Counted from the stretch's first letter, positions 47,856 through 60,032 are shown. The stretch: 64,000 nt of DNA from Rhabditoides inermis (GCA_963966185.1 CAWZYM010000039.1:209501-273500); one strand, 5' to 3'. Notes: generated by a model from the letters alone, not told the origin. Made by a program: numbers and translations.

Positions 47856-49257
47856 ATGTCTGTCGTGGATCAACTGGTGGATATGGGCTTTGAGCGCGAG
47901 CGTGCCGAGTTTGCGTTCAAGCAGACTGGATCGGGTATCGAACAGGCGATGGACTGGCTGGTGAATGGACAGCAATGTGTGAATGAGGGGGAGGATGTGT
48001 TGTAGGTGAACAACGAGGGGAAGGATCTGGCGGAGCTGCAGGCGGCGGCCGCTGCCAAGGCGGGCGCGTCTGCCTCGGCCGAGGGAGCAGAGGCTGTCGT
48101 CGAGGACACTCCCGGTAGCTACAAGTGCAACGAGTCAGTTTCTTATAGCAAATGACTGTGTTCGCATGTGGTGTTGTTCAGCTGCGGTCGTCTGCTCAAG
48201 GACGAGAACGCGATGATGTTCCACGCGGGAAAGACCGGTCACGAGAATTTTGCCGAGTCGACCGAGGTGGGGAGAAGACGGAGAAGACATGAGGATGAGG
48301 GGGGGGGGGGTGGCATGGATGGTGGTCTAGGTGCTGGCTCCTCTCACTGCCGAGGAGCGCGCTGTCAAGGCTGCGGAACTGAAGGAGCGCATCCGCGCGC
48401 AGAGAAAAGTGAAGGACGAGAATGAGAGGAAGGAGGCGGTGAGTGAAAATGGAAAACGATAATAAAAATCAGATGTGTATTCCATTACTGTTATATGTCA
48501 ATGTCCCATTCGTTTTTGTTTAGCTGGAGAAGGAAAAGCGCCGGATCGAGGAGGGAAAGCTGATGCATGAGCGGAGGGAGAAGCAGAAGGAGAACGAGAT
48601 GAGGGAGATCGCGGAAGAGAGGAGGCGTCAGAAGAAGGAGGACGAGGAGGCCAAGAAGAGGGTGCTCGAGCAGATCCGTCTTGACAAGGTGGGATGAGTG
48701 TGGGCAGCAGGGGGTGGACTCCCCGTTCTCTCCAGGAGGCTCGCAAGGCTCGTCTTGCCGGCCAGCCCGCTCCGTCCACCGAGCCCACTGCTCCCGTCCA
48801 CGTCGCCCCGCCTCCTCCCAAGGTGAAGCGCATGTTTGCAATTGAATAGTCGTATTTTTTCAGGTTGATTACGACCAGGCCAACCTGCAGATTCGCTTGC
48901 CGGACGGAAAGGCCGTCAAACAGACGTTCTCTGCCAACGAGCCGGTAAGTGGTAGGAGTAGGAGAACGAGAGATGAGTGTGGGAGAGGAGGAGGGGGTAG
49001 AGACTCGTGTGTTCAGCTGTCTGCGGTGCGTGTGTGGCTGGAGATGAACCACCACCCTGGCTACAACTTCTCTCTGCTCATTCCGTTCCCGAGGAAGATG
49101 CTCACTGGAGGAGACTACGACACTCCTCTCAAGGCTCTCGGTGGGTAGGCAGGAGAGACGAAAGAGACTAAAGAGAGCATTGCTTTGGTAGGGGATGTTG
49201 GTGTGTGTTGCAGGCCTTGTTCCGTCTGCGAGCCTTGTGATGACTCGCTCGCAGTGA
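47856..49257 (+). CDS. ubxn-1: UBX domain protein 1 (UBXN1/SAKS1-like)
   Basis: It starts MSVVDQLVDMGFERERAEFA, an N-terminal UBA domain (about residues 1-40). Next is an Ala/Glu linker and a C2H2-like segment, YKCNECGRLLKDENAMMFHA with GKTGHENFAEST, which also occurs in invertebrate UBXN1. A long Glu/Arg/Lys coiled coil follows (EKEKRRIEEGKLMHERREK onward). The C-terminal UBX domain reads YDQANLQIRLPDGKAVKQTF to LLIPFPRKMLTGGDYDTPLK, then LVPSASLVMTRSQ. The FPRKML turn corresponds to the p97-binding FPR loop. UBXN1 is a ubiquitin-binding cofactor of the AAA ATPase p97/CDC-48, acting in the cytosol. Start and stop are unambiguous. Confidence 0.93.
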
Positions 49258-49980
49258 GAGAATGGAGAAGCGGGCGAAGAAAGAGAATCTGTTGCATCCC
49301 TTCCCTTCTTCTCCCCCATCTCATTTCATCCGCCTGCCTCGTTATGATATTCATGTTTCTCTCATGTAAATGTAAATTTCCGTAAATTATTCACCCCAGT
49401 CCCCCAGTGTTTATTTCTAACGGAATATGGTAGAATACGGTGTTGTTGTTTTGCTGGTGTTTATCGACTCTCGGTGTGTTGTATTGTATGCAAATGTTTT
49501 ATGTATGAAGTTGTGTGTTGGACAGATGCATTGTTGCGAGTGGCGGGGATGAAAGTTGTAGGGTGGTTGTAGGAGGCCCTTGAGGATTGGAGAAGCGAGG
49601 AGGAGAGAAGCCGCTTCCGGACGACACACATGCAGACATCGATCTGCTAGAGAAAGACGAGCAATCTGGATAGTTGGCCCCATCTCTAGCATCCTCGGCC
49701 TCGCCGACTTTTGAGAGAGAGGGAGAGAGAGGAGAAGAAGAAGAAGGAGAGGGGAGGAGCGAGTTTCGGGCTGCCTCGCCCGACTAACTCGATAACCCAG
49801 TTTTGTTCCAAGCTTCGCTTCTTCTCCCTTATGCGTTTCAACGCGCGTTTGCAAATCCGATAACTGCCACGCTCCGAGTTTCGGATATGCGAATAGCTTG
49901 CTTGTTCCCTCTTATTCTTCTACTTTCATATTGCCATTTCTTTGAGTGTGCCTGTTTTATTCGGACGGGTTGTCGATAGA
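49258..49980. other. Spacer after ubxn-1
   Basis: 3' UTR of ubxn-1 and flanking DNA. A purine-rich stretch lies at 49713-49760. A minus-strand TTTATT (AATAAA on that strand) at about 49955 could serve the small minus-strand frame at 49981-50106. No further gene is seen. Confidence 0.45.
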
Positions 49981-50106
49981 TTAGACTAATTTAGAGGGTT
50001 GCGCCGGCTGGTTTTTAAACGAAGTGGATAGAATCTGGAAGGTCGCCGCGGCTTTTTCGACGTCGACAGGCTGTAGGGCGAAAAGTTGAATAGTTTCTGT
50101 GTCCAT
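49981..50106 (-). CDS. Possible 41-residue protein, unknown
   Basis: Minus-strand frame beginning MDTETIQLFALQPVDVEKAA and ending QPAQPSKLV, with protein-like composition and an AATAAA about 25 bases past the stop. Upstream is only the long purine tract, so any earlier exon would have to be spliced across it. The family is unknown. It could equally be a chance frame in the promoter shared with the tetraspanin gene. Confidence 0.25.
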   Translation of the reverse strand: MDTETIQLFALQPVDVEKAAATFQILSTSFKNQPAQPSKLV

Positions 50107-50113
50107 CAAACAC

Positions 50114-50117
<4 letters not shown>

Positions 50118-50166
<49 letters not shown>

Positions 50167-50405
50167 CTCTTTCCCTCTCCCTCCCTCTCTCTTCACACGC
50201 TCACCCTTTCCCCCTTCCTTTCCCCCTTCCTTTCCTCCTTCCCCCTATCTCTCCCTCTTTCCCTCTCCTACCCTCTCTCTTCACACGCTCACTCTCTCCC
50301 CCTCCCTTTCCTCTTTCTCCCTCTCTCCCTCTTTCCCTCTTTCCCTCTCTCTCCACTCTCTTCACACGTTCACCCTCTCCTTCCTTTCCTCCTCCCCCCC
50401 TCTCT
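50118..50405. repeat. Long polypyrimidine tract upstream of the tetraspanin
   Basis: (CT)n followed by three imperfect repeats of a unit ending in CTCTTCACACGCTCAC or similar (about 50188-50205, 50277-50295, 50355-50373). This is not only simple sequence but a tandem of roughly 80-90 bp units. It ends in TTCTCACGCAG just before the tetraspanin start. Confidence 0.8.
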
Positions 50406-50452
50406 CTCTCCCTTCATCTCTATATCCTCTTCTCACGCAGGTCTGTGTCGCA

Positions 50453-51605
50453 ATGGTGGAGGGCGGTGTGGCGATCGTCAAATACCTCCTATTCCTCGCC
50501 AATCTCATACTATGGGTAGGTGATTGTGAGCATAAATACATAACAGTACTGTTTCCATCTGTGAAAAAGTTGTTTGGCGGAATGACGTGATACGTCGACA
50601 GGATGTTTTTGTCTGCATGACGTCGTGTATGCTTGTTTGTGTTGTTGTGTTGTTGCATGTCTTCATCGCATCCTCTCATTCCTTTCTCTCCCTTCTCTCT
50701 CGCTCTTCTCCGACGCACATCCATTTGATGTGAAGCGCGCGTTGCGGATTCGGAAAGAGAGGGGAGAGGAAGGGAGGAAGGGAAGGAGAAAGAGGACTCC
50801 TGGGAATGAAGCGCAGATTGCAGAGAATTAAAGATTAGAATTAGAAAAGTATCGAGTGCATTGTGTAAAATGTGTACATTTACTTATGATATGAAACGAT
50901 CACTATTTCATGTGGGAGGTCTTGCGATGATAGTCACCGGAGCCGTGCTACAGCTCAAATACAGTGGATTACTCGACATATTAGGTTGGCTAGAGAATCC
51001 ATTTCCTTTCACTGTTAACATCGACTTTCAGGCGATGAACGATTAGCAACGCCGATAGTGCTGCTCGCTTTCGGGAGGTGGGTGGAATGGATTGATGATA
51101 ACATTCTTTCTTGTTCCAGCCTGTTCACTCTACTCGGCTTTCTCGGCTGCTGCGGGGCGATTCGTGAGAACTACTGCCTCACTGTATCATTCGCAGTCCT
51201 CCTCATGCTAGTTCTGGTGAGAGTGAGAGTGAGAGAGGGGAGAGGGGGAGGAGGAGGGGAACGCGGCTTTCAGCTTCTGGAGACGGCTGCCATAATCGCT
51301 GCGTACGCCCTCCACGAGCCTCTACAGGAGAGCCTTGCCCAGCAGCTCAACACAGGACTCAAGCGCTACCACAAGTAAGTGTACATAGACAACACAAGCA
51401 GCTTCGCTTCAGATCATTTATACCCGTCTATTTCAGGAGCCACGGAGTGCAGATGGCCTGGGACCAGACACAACAGGTGAATAGAAGAAAAAGAAAACAG
51501 AGAGAAGAGAAGATATTGAACATGTCGTTTGAGAACCTGGAGTGCTGTGGGGTGTACAACAGCACAGACTGGGCCGGCAACATACCCGACTCGTGCTGCG
51601 TGGTG

Positions 51606-51670
<65 letters not shown>

Positions 51671-52038
51671 GTCTCTCTCTCTCTCTTCTCCCCCCCCCTC
51701 ATCCCGTCCTTTCCAGATCTTCGAGGAGGAGTGTGTCAAATCGAATGCCGAAGTGAACCACGTGGGATGCATGGAGAAGGTCGAAGGTCAGTCCCCTTTC
51801 CGTGTCCATTGCTCATCTCCTATTCCATGCAGGCTGGGTGATGCTGAATGCTGCTCTGGTTGGAGGCATCTCGGCTGCTCTGGCTGCATTACAGGTCGGT
51901 CCATCCACTCCACTCTCCCCATTCCTCTCTCATCTCCCTCTCCTGTCTACTCACATGTCCATTCAGGTGATCGGAGTGTGCTTCGCATGCTGCTTATCCA
52001 AGAGTATATTGAAAGACTTCCACGACTACTACTATTGA
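50453..52038 (+). CDS. Tetraspanin
   Basis: It starts MVEGGVAIVKYLLFLANLIL, the KYLLF..N......G pattern of TM1. TM2 and its end read PIVLLAFGSLFTLLGFLGCC with GAIRENYC, the GCCGA..E..C tetraspanin signature. TM3 is FAVLLMLVL. The large extracellular loop has NLECCGVYNSTDW (the CCG motif), DSCC and a further GC, giving at least two disulphides. TM4 is ALVGGISAALAAL and VIGVCFACCL, with the tail FHDYYY, close to a tyrosine sorting signal as in CD63-like members. Tetraspanins organise membrane microdomains. One intron (51606-51693) is a (CT)n tract. The acceptor before ILNMSFENLECC is purine-rich and uncertain. Poly(A) signal AATAAA at 52310. Confidence 0.9.
51606..51693 (+). repeat. (CT)n tract directly after a 5' splice site
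   Basis: Starts four bases after GTGAG in the tetraspanin intron and occupies nearly all of it up to the TTTCCAG acceptor. Confidence 0.9.
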
Positions 52039-52309
52039 CCGTTTCTTCCGTTGTCAATTTCATTATCGATTGTGTTGTGATTCCTCTGTAAGTCCCCCTT
52101 CCTCTTCCCTGGGGACCGTTTGTTTCACCCGTCAATATCTCTCCCTTCTTCAGAATATGTATACCAAATATAGCCAATTCGAAAACAAGTCCACTACTAG
52201 ACCAAATATGGCGTGATATGCCGTCATTGTCTCACATCCTATGTTCTTCCCACATGTTTTCTCCCTCGGCTCAACGCTCTCTTTCTATTGTCGGTGGTCG
52301 AGAAAGAGC

Positions 52310-52315
52310 AATAAA
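52310..52315 (+). terminator. Poly(A) signal of the tetraspanin gene
   Basis: AATAAA about 270 bases after the tetraspanin stop. Minus-strand AATAAA motifs at 52361-52366 would serve the converging Frizzled gene. Confidence 0.55.
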
Positions 52316-52892
52316 TATATAATATTGATCGACAAATGTATGCCAAATAAATAAAACGGCTTTATTTCCCGGGATTATCATTGCGAGTACACACCCTGTG
52401 CGCAAGTATAACATAACCATGTCTAAGGGGAACCTTGCAATACAAAACAATACCTTGCAATCGGAGCCAATAATTACAAATAAAACTATTAAGAACAAGA
52501 AACGCAATCACAAGCCACTAAAGCAGAGAGGCGATAGGGGAATTGAGTGAGAAAATACTGCAAGAAACTATAGCGTACAAACTGGAGAGTAGGCGGATAG
52601 AACCGAGATAAGCGCATGTACACAAAAGCCACAAAGGCGAGTGAGAGTGAGATGGCGACAATTAAAGTCTAGTCGAATAAAACTCAGGCTAACAACTGCA
52701 CAGTCAATAACGTCAATAAATACAAGTGTCAAGTGAGGATCGTTGGTGGGTAAAACTGGCAAAGTGCTGTGTTGTAAAAGTCATGGAGCATGTAAACGGA
52801 ATAGCACGCTTAGAAAAAGGAGCAAGTATGGAGAAGGAGTGGGCAAGAGTTAACAAAGCAATGATCAATCAATACCGCAGTGGGCGGCTGGC

Positions 52893-55447
52893 TCAGTGCT
52901 CGAGAGTCGACACTGTGCGTCGTCCGAAGCAGCTCTGGTAGGCGCGCTGGTACGACTCGACAGTCTTCGTCGAACACACCCACACTGCACATGACACTCC
53001 CACAAACAGCTGCGCCACGTACTGAAAACAATTGTAAAACCAAATAAGGAATCAAGCCAGATGAGCACACTCGCCTTCATCATGAACAACATGAAGTCGG
53101 GAGGCTGAGTGTCGGGGCGGGCGGGGCACAGGGAACGGGCAGAGCTGAAGCCGAACGCAGCACGATCCGAGCGCTGGCAGCGCAGAGAGTACCATCCTGC
53201 AACACGACATAGACACTATTCCATTATGGCTTCATCACCATCACCACTCACCCTCTAGCCACTGGGGCATCTGGAGAGCTTGATAGCAGAGGATAGCCGC
53301 CGATAGAGCCGTCGGCACAGCGTACAAAACAGCGAACGCACAGATCCTAAACACAACAATGCAAACGATTGATCGAAAGACATTAGTTCACCTCATCATG
53401 AGCTTCTCGAGCTTGCTGATGTTTCTGTCCACATCGGGTGTCTGCAGCTTGATGTAGCGACGAATCTGTAGCATCGACACAATGCCGCACGCAAGGAGGA
53501 TCATGCCCAGTACTGAAACAAGACATTAACTCATTAGTTGACGTCCTCGTCAACTATACGAGTATACGACTGCAGCACCACTCAGTCCACTCACCGATGC
53601 ACGCAGTGATGGGTACAAAGACGAAGTAGAAGAGGGACGTCGGCTGCAGGTTGCCAATCGAACACACACCTGAACATACACATAGTAAACACAAATGCGT
53701 ACGGATCATCACTCCCACCTAACACTCGCTACTCACCAGTAAACACGTCTCCGTCGACAGCTTCTGCGAGAAGTGCGACAACGACGAAGAGACCGGGTGC
53801 GCCCCAGCAGAAGAAGTGGAAGTAGGTGTAGAGAGAGTCAATCGACTCCTGGCCCCACTTGAGACGGGCCGCCAGGAACCACGCAGTGCACAGAACAACC
53901 CACCTACAACATTATCATACAGGCCGCGAGGCAAGATGGGAAGAGGAGGGATGACGAGAAGGGAGCAGAAAAGACCCAGTCTTCTGATGGCTTCTGATGG
54001 CACGCACAGCCCATTGACAGTTTCGTTACTCACCAGCAGCTGCTAGCGAGAGTGAAGTAGTAGTGTGCGACGGCGAGGGCCGAGCATCCAGAGTTCTCCA
54101 TGCCCTGCGTCACCAGCTGAGAACCACCCGCTCCATGAGCACCACACGCAAACCTACAATCGGCCACGTAGTCTTGACAATTGTCAACCACACACAATAC
54201 TCACCTGTCCTCTCCGACTACTCCAGTCATGTATACAATCGACACAGCAAGATAGCAAATAGCCATGTAGAGAATAGGACGCACCGGGTACGCGAATCGA
54301 CCTAAGAACAGTAATTACAACAAAGTGGATGAAAACATGTACACACCTAGATCGATGAGAAAAGTGAGGATGGTGAAGATGCAACTGATGAAGCACGCCA
54401 CAGCCCATCCACCCGTCCAGAAACGCAGCATGCGACGCTTCCTGAAGCATCAACTCGAAACTCGATAAGACATATGACGATGATTCGGTGTACAAAATTG
54501 CAACTCACTTTGATTCAAAAAGCATCGGCACTGCATTGTCCGGAGCGCACGGCAGAGAACAATCCTCGAGTCGGCCGCCCGCCAACTGGAGTGCGAAGTT
54601 GGACCTAAACATTGATGAACGAATAGCCGTGATAAAATCATTTACTTGAGAGAGCTGCGCATCGAGTTGGGGCACTCGAAGAGTTGATGTGGGTCGGCGG
54701 CCAATGCGCGCGAGTTGGAATTCGAAGGAGCAGACGACGATGTCTTGTTCTCACCCACACAGATCTCACTGAAAGAACGGCGTAGAAATATACACACAAA
54801 AACCCAGCACAATAGATTGACTCACGGCGACGAGGGGAACAGATCGCACTCGAGCTGCTCGGGCCAGCGAAAGCCGAACTTGATCATGAGTGACTCGCAG
54901 CCGCTCTTCGCAGACAGACACAGTTGACGACAGGGAAGAATCGGCTTCTCCAACACCGTGCACACAGGTGCATAGCTAGAATAGCTAGAATCTTCCGACA
55001 AAAAAATACAAAATTGTGTGTTATTAGCGGTAAGAGTTTGGAAATATGTAAATAAAAAATAGTATAGCACACTCACACAGTGCAGAGGAAGAGCTTAATG
55101 TCGGGGGAGCATTGCACCTTGACGAGCGGATTGAATTGTGAAATAGCCAGCGCCGCGTCCTGCTGCGTCTGGTGATTCAACGAGTTCGGGAACACAGTCA
55201 TGTTGTAGGCCACATCAGCGCACATTGGAATGTTCAACGCCACACATTTGCGCTGCGACACTTGTTGCTGAAAATGGAAAAGAGTGGGAAACGGGTATAG
55301 AAACGTGCGGAGGAGGTTAGTGTGATAATAATATTTTTCTTCACATCATATTTTTCCACTCGCCTGATTGTAGACATTAGAACTCTGCGCAGCAGCGGCG
55401 GCGGCTATGGTCAGCAAAGCCGATGTGATGAAAAGCGGTTTCCACAT
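52893..55447 (-). CDS. Frizzled-family Wnt receptor
   Basis: It starts [20 protein letters not shown], a signal peptide. The cysteine-rich Wnt-binding domain reads [39 protein letters not shown] and [15 protein letters not shown], with the full cysteine pattern. After a linker come seven membrane spans, including [20 protein letters not shown] (TM1), [20 protein letters not shown] (TM3), [19 protein letters not shown] and [20 protein letters not shown] (TM6). The cytosolic tail is short. Just after TM7 the Dishevelled-binding KTxxxW motif appears as KTVESY, with Tyr for Trp. The protein acts in Wnt-dependent cell polarity, fate and migration at the plasma membrane. Which nematode paralogue (mig-1, lin-17, mom-5 or cfz-2) it corresponds to cannot be settled by eye. 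Confidence 0.92.
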
Positions 55448-55956
55448 GTTTTCACTCGACTTGTTGATTTTCTTGGTCCTCTCAGTCTCACAATCGCATA
55501 ACACACTGAAAACAACACGCAACAATAATCGAAACAACATGAAAACGCGCGCGAAACCATCAAATAAAATAACGGTCATTTTAATGGGCAATAAATCAAT
55601 GGGACTGGCCATGGTCAAAACCCGCCCGCTCTAAGCCAAGCCGTCACCGTATGCCGGCGCGCGTGGTGGGACAAAATCAATATTCGTTTTTTTATTAGGC
55701 TCCGCCCACTTCAATAAGAATACCCGCCTCCTCCCAGTGGGTGGATGGTGAGCGGGTATGATGAGTGAGCGAGCAATGTTTGTGTGTCATGCTCTGAATT
55801 TCCACTAACTTGTCAGTCGCTCTATCTATATATGCATTGTTCTTATGGTCAGATTCTCTCCGAATGACGTATGCATATATTTGTTCAGTTCACTTATACC
55901 TCCTATTTATCAATTTTATTTATTTATTGTTTTGTTTCTTATAACACACATTTCAG

Positions 55957-57401
55957 ATGAAGCTAAAGATCAACTGCGGAAGCAAATCATTTGAGGTGGA
56001 GATTCTGGAGCGGTCAGATGTGAGTTTTGACGGAATGAAACATACTGTGCAGTTTTACGATGCTAATTCGGGCGAGTGATTCGTTTTCAGTTCTATTTCG
56101 ATACAAAATATAATATATTGAGGCGAGCGACTCGCGTTCTCCTCTGATGACGTTTTCTGATCTGAAGACGGGGATCGCCGACGAGGCAAACCTCGATCCC
56201 GCGCAGATGAAGATCATCCATCGAGGTATCTTCACCACACACATCACTCTCCTACCCACACCCCTAGTTCCCTCGTATCATTTTAGTCTCACGCAGCTTT
56301 CTCCCCTTCTACAATACGGGTCAGCCCACACAGCTTGTGTCTTTTGTTTGTTGCGTGGTTCGCACTACAGCATCACATCAAACATTGCCGTGCCTCCATA
56401 TCTCTCGCATCGCATGTAGCCAGCACCTTTCTTGGGTTGTGCCCCCGCTAACTGTCGAGTGGTTGTGTTCTGCCGTTTGTGTTGTGTTCTCTGCACATGT
56501 CTCAGATGGCTTTCCAGGCAAGACGCTGGCTGGCCCAGACGACACGCCCCTCACCGATTTCAAGTTCAAGGAGGGCGACCGCTGCATGGTCATGGGCAAG
56601 ACTCGCGCCGCCCTCAAGGTAAACGGTAGCTTCCATTTTGGTATGTCAAATATTGGACTATCATGTAACAAGACCTTGTATTTGAAGATATTTGCAAATT
56701 ATTTATCGTTTTATCTAAGTGTAGCACAATTTGATTGAGTTTGAATGAAGTTATTCAAAATTTGTTGAGATGCGGTTCAAAAACTTACGAATCGATTAGG
56801 CATTAACCTTTTTCCCGATCTGTACACCCTGAAAATTCATAACATATTGATTCTGTTGAAGAACTCTACTTCATTTGATGTTTTGTGTCAAGTCGATAAT
56901 CTACAGGATGATGCCGGTTTCACTCTGCTGGTCAACTACGAGAAGCAGAAGCTGATGGAGTGGCAGTCGTCGTTCGAGGGACTGGGAGTCGACCTCGGAA
57001 AGCTCGAGAAGAACTTCCTCGACAGTGAGTGGGATGTTGTTGGTGGTGCTGTTGATAGGTGTGACACTGACATGTTTCAGTCCCGAAAACTCGGGAGATG
57101 ATCAAGCGCATGGACAAACGATTGAAAACGTTCCGCGAGTACGGAGAGAGACACCTCGAGGCACTCGACTCACTCCAGATCAACTCGGTGAGATGAAACT
57201 TGAAGTTCACATGTTGGTACACTCATACGCTAATCCTTGTAGGAGTCTACAGCTGCCGAGCAGGCGCAGCGCAACCGGGAGAAGCGGAAGGCACTGGTGA
57301 ACGGTATCAACCACCTGCTCAATCTGAACGACAAACACCTGGCGAGGCTCGATGAGTTCTCCGTCGCCATCGCCGAGAAGGAAGCCGCGGCCGCCCAGTG
57401 A
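55957..57401 (+). CDS. bag-1: BAG1 co-chaperone
   Basis: It starts MKLKINCGSKSFEVEILERS directly after TTTCAG, a probable spliced-leader acceptor. Exons then read TFSDLKTGIADEANLDPAQM and FKFKEGDRCMVMGKTRAALK, an N-terminal ubiquitin-like domain with shortened K..L/H-R-G region, and a C-terminal BAG domain of three helices: LGKLEKNFLD, IPKTREMIKRMDKRLKTFRE, and NREKRKALVNGINHLLNLND. The latter is nearly identical in type to C. elegans BAG-1, including the conserved RNREKRK.LVNGI stretch that contacts the Hsp70 nucleotide-binding domain. BAG1 releases ADP and substrate from Hsp70 and can pass clients to the proteasome. About 215 residues, normal for nematodes. Confidence 0.94.
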
Positions 57402-57776
57402 ACAGTATAGTATGTACTCCTTTGGGGTCAGATTTCGATGGTCACGAACTCGCCCTGCGAGTATTCATTGAAGGGATACGGTGTTGTCGTTGAGTGGTAC
57501 TGACACTTTATGCTACCTGCGTTATTTTGTTTTCTTTCTCTAGGCGATGTATGTACGTTATTAATGTACAGTGATGCTAGTACTAGATTTGTTAGAGTTT
57601 ATTTATGAAATTTATATGCTATGCAATGTGCGCTCTCGATTCTTATACATTCGCAATGGATAAATTTTGAAATACACATGTTGTGATATGTTGCGAAGCA
57701 TGCGTCGCACAATCGCGCAAGCCTTTGCTTGGTATCTTATTGTTTCGTATTACTTGGGAAGAACAAGTGTTAGAGA

Positions 57777-59856
57777 ATGGATCGGAACGACGATGCGGAT
57801 GCCGTTGACTTGGATGAGTTGGTGGAAGAGGTGGGTGGAGTGGTGCTGAAATGGCTGATGATGGGTGTAGGTGGGAGAGGGGATGGGCGAGGTGCGCGTG
57901 CACGGAGTCGTCTACCATCCCAACGACGACGAACCTCTCTTCGACGACGACGACTTCTCGGACGACGAGGTGGACGAAGACGTCGTCAACGACCACGCAC
58001 ACAATCCCAACGACAGCCGACAGGTGGGGACGGTCGTGTGGTGTGGAGTAGTAGTGTGTGTTGGAGGTGCTGTCCGCTCTGTCCCCCATCGCTCGCCTCG
58101 TTCACGTCAGCCCCTTGGAGATATTCTACGGACACGTGTCGGTGGGTGCTGTCGATTGTCCCCTGTTGTATGTGATGTTGTAGGTGTCGCTGGGCGGGTG
58201 CTGCGTGTTGTGGGGCGGAGTGCTGCACTATGCCGAGGCAGACAGCGAGAACGGGTACAGGCGGAGCGACTGCATATACATACTGCCGGTCGAGATGCAA
58301 CACACACGCACCGAGATGGACAAGTGGTGCGTGTCTCCCTTGATCTCCTTCTCTCTCCTCTTTCTCTGCACCTGCCACCTGCATGGCTACTTGCAGGATC
58401 GAGGTGTACTGTGGCGGGGGCTGCGTGCCTCCCTCGACCAGCGGGGCCGCCGCTGCCCTCTTCCCACACACCCTCCTCGTATGCGGAGGATTCGTCAGCA
58501 AGTACGACAGTGCGACGGGCGGTCAGTCGATGCACAGCCAATGCACACTGTGTTGTCGACTGTAGAGTTCACCCGCGACTGGACGGATGAGGTGTACGAG
58601 CTGAGCCTCTCCAGTCTGGAGTGGAGCAAGAAGGCGGTGGAGGGACGGAGGCCCACTCCCAGGGACAAGACGGCACACTGGAAATGGAGGGGCAGGTGAG
58701 TGAGTGAGTGAGTGAGTGAGTGAGTGAGTGAGTGAGTGAGTGAGTGAGGGGGGAGGGAGGGAGGGAGGGAGTGATACGTTTCAGTCTGTACTGCTTCGGT
58801 GGCTACGGTACACCGTTGGATGGCCGCTCCGATGCGTACTTCTCGGGTGGCAGCAGGATTCGATCGGATGACGGAGCGGAGTGGAACAATCAGCTGGTGC
58901 GGTGGGACGGGTGAGTCCCCCTCTCTCCCCCCCCTTTCTCTCTCTCTCCCCTCCTCCTCCCTCCCTCTCCCTCTCTTCGAACCCCCTGTTGAGCTGTGCG
59001 TGGCACGAGCTGCCCCTCGCTGGCTCCGTTCCCTCTCCCCGCGCCGCCCCCGCCAGCTGTCTCGTCGGCAACGAGGTGCTCAATGTGCCCCGCCCTCTCA
59101 TACCGTCGTTCAGGTGTTTGTGTTCGGCGGTCGTTCTGGCGCGCCGCGTCTCAACGACCTGTACCGCGTGTGTCTGGAGTGGTGTGTGTGGAGCCGCGTG
59201 GAGACTGCATCCGACGAGGTTCCCTCCGGTCGCAGCTGGGCGACGATGAGTCATGTGGAGTGAGTGGAGGGGAGGAGGAGGGAGGGGGATGGTGGGAGTG
59301 TGTTGCAGGGGTCGTGTGGTGGTGTGGGGCGGTCTGGTGGGAGTGGCGGAGTGGGGCGAGCCGGGCAGGTGCAGCGACGAGGCGTGGTCGTGTGCGGTGG
59401 AGGGGCGGCAGGAGGGGCAGGGGTGGAGGAGGGAGCGGTCGGTGCGCGGCAGGTACTGGCACTCGACGCACCTTGTCGACGGTCAGCTAGTCTCGCTCGG
59501 AGGCATACCCTCGTTCGACCCGCGCACGCAGGCCCATGTTCTGGTGAGGAGGAGGGACTGACTAGTTGATCGTGTGAGTGTGTGCTTCAGTTGACTCCCG
59601 TCGAAGTTCGCTGTGTTCACCCGCCGTCTCTTCAGCGTCTCGCATTCGATGCTCTCCCGCACAGCCGCGCTGTCGGGTCCGTCACTCTTTCTATCTGTTT
59701 TGAACGTGTCTTGTTTTCAGTGATCTGTTGCCTGGTGACTGGAAGATGCGTCGTAAGATGCGCGGAGTGATGGCTGGGTGTCCATTCAGAACGGGCTTGG
59801 ACCTCGGAAGCGTGCGCAACATAGTCGCAGCCTGCACGATCGCAGCCTCCGAGTGA
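57777..59856 (+). CDS. KLHDC2-like kelch-repeat protein
   Basis: It starts MDRNDDADAVDLDELVEEV, with an acidic N-terminal part (DDDDFSDDEVDEDVV). Kelch blades follow: GGCCVLWGGVLHYAE, HTLLVCGGFVSKYDSA, WRGSLYCFGGYGTPLDGRSD, then LPLAGSVPSPRAA, VFVFGGRSGAPRLNDLYRV, EVPSGRSW, VVVWGGLVGVAEWGE and RYWHSTHLVDGQLVSLGG. The blade order, SPRAA..(G)..FVFGGR...R.NDLY and PSGRSW match KLHDC2, a substrate receptor of Cullin-2 ubiquitin ligase that reads C-terminal diglycine degrons. A C-terminal helical part ends IVAACTIAASE, where BC-box/Cul2 contacts would be expected; I cannot prove these. An intron holds a (GTGA)n tract. AATAAA at 60027. Confidence 0.82.
58695..58748 (+). repeat. (GTGA)n tetranucleotide repeat at a 5' splice site
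   Basis: About 13 GTGA units beginning at the donor GTGAGT of a KLHDC2-like intron, so each unit is a potential 5' splice site. Confidence 0.92.
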
Positions 59857-60026
59857 GACATGGGAGACACGAGTGCCCATGTTCCCGACACTCATTGTCA
59901 ATGTGGCAGTCAGCCAGTGGGTTGGCCACAATGTGTAGCGTGTACTCGATTTGAGGTGTGTTTATCGTTCTCAGGATATTGTATCCGATGTCTTTTTGAT
60001 AGAGATGTATATTGTGTACATGATTA

Positions 60027-60032
60027 AATAAA
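60027..60032 (+). terminator. Poly(A) signal of the kelch gene
   Basis: AATAAA about 170 bases after the KLHDC2-like stop, and about 130 bases before the stop of the converging minus-strand gene. Confidence 0.55.
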
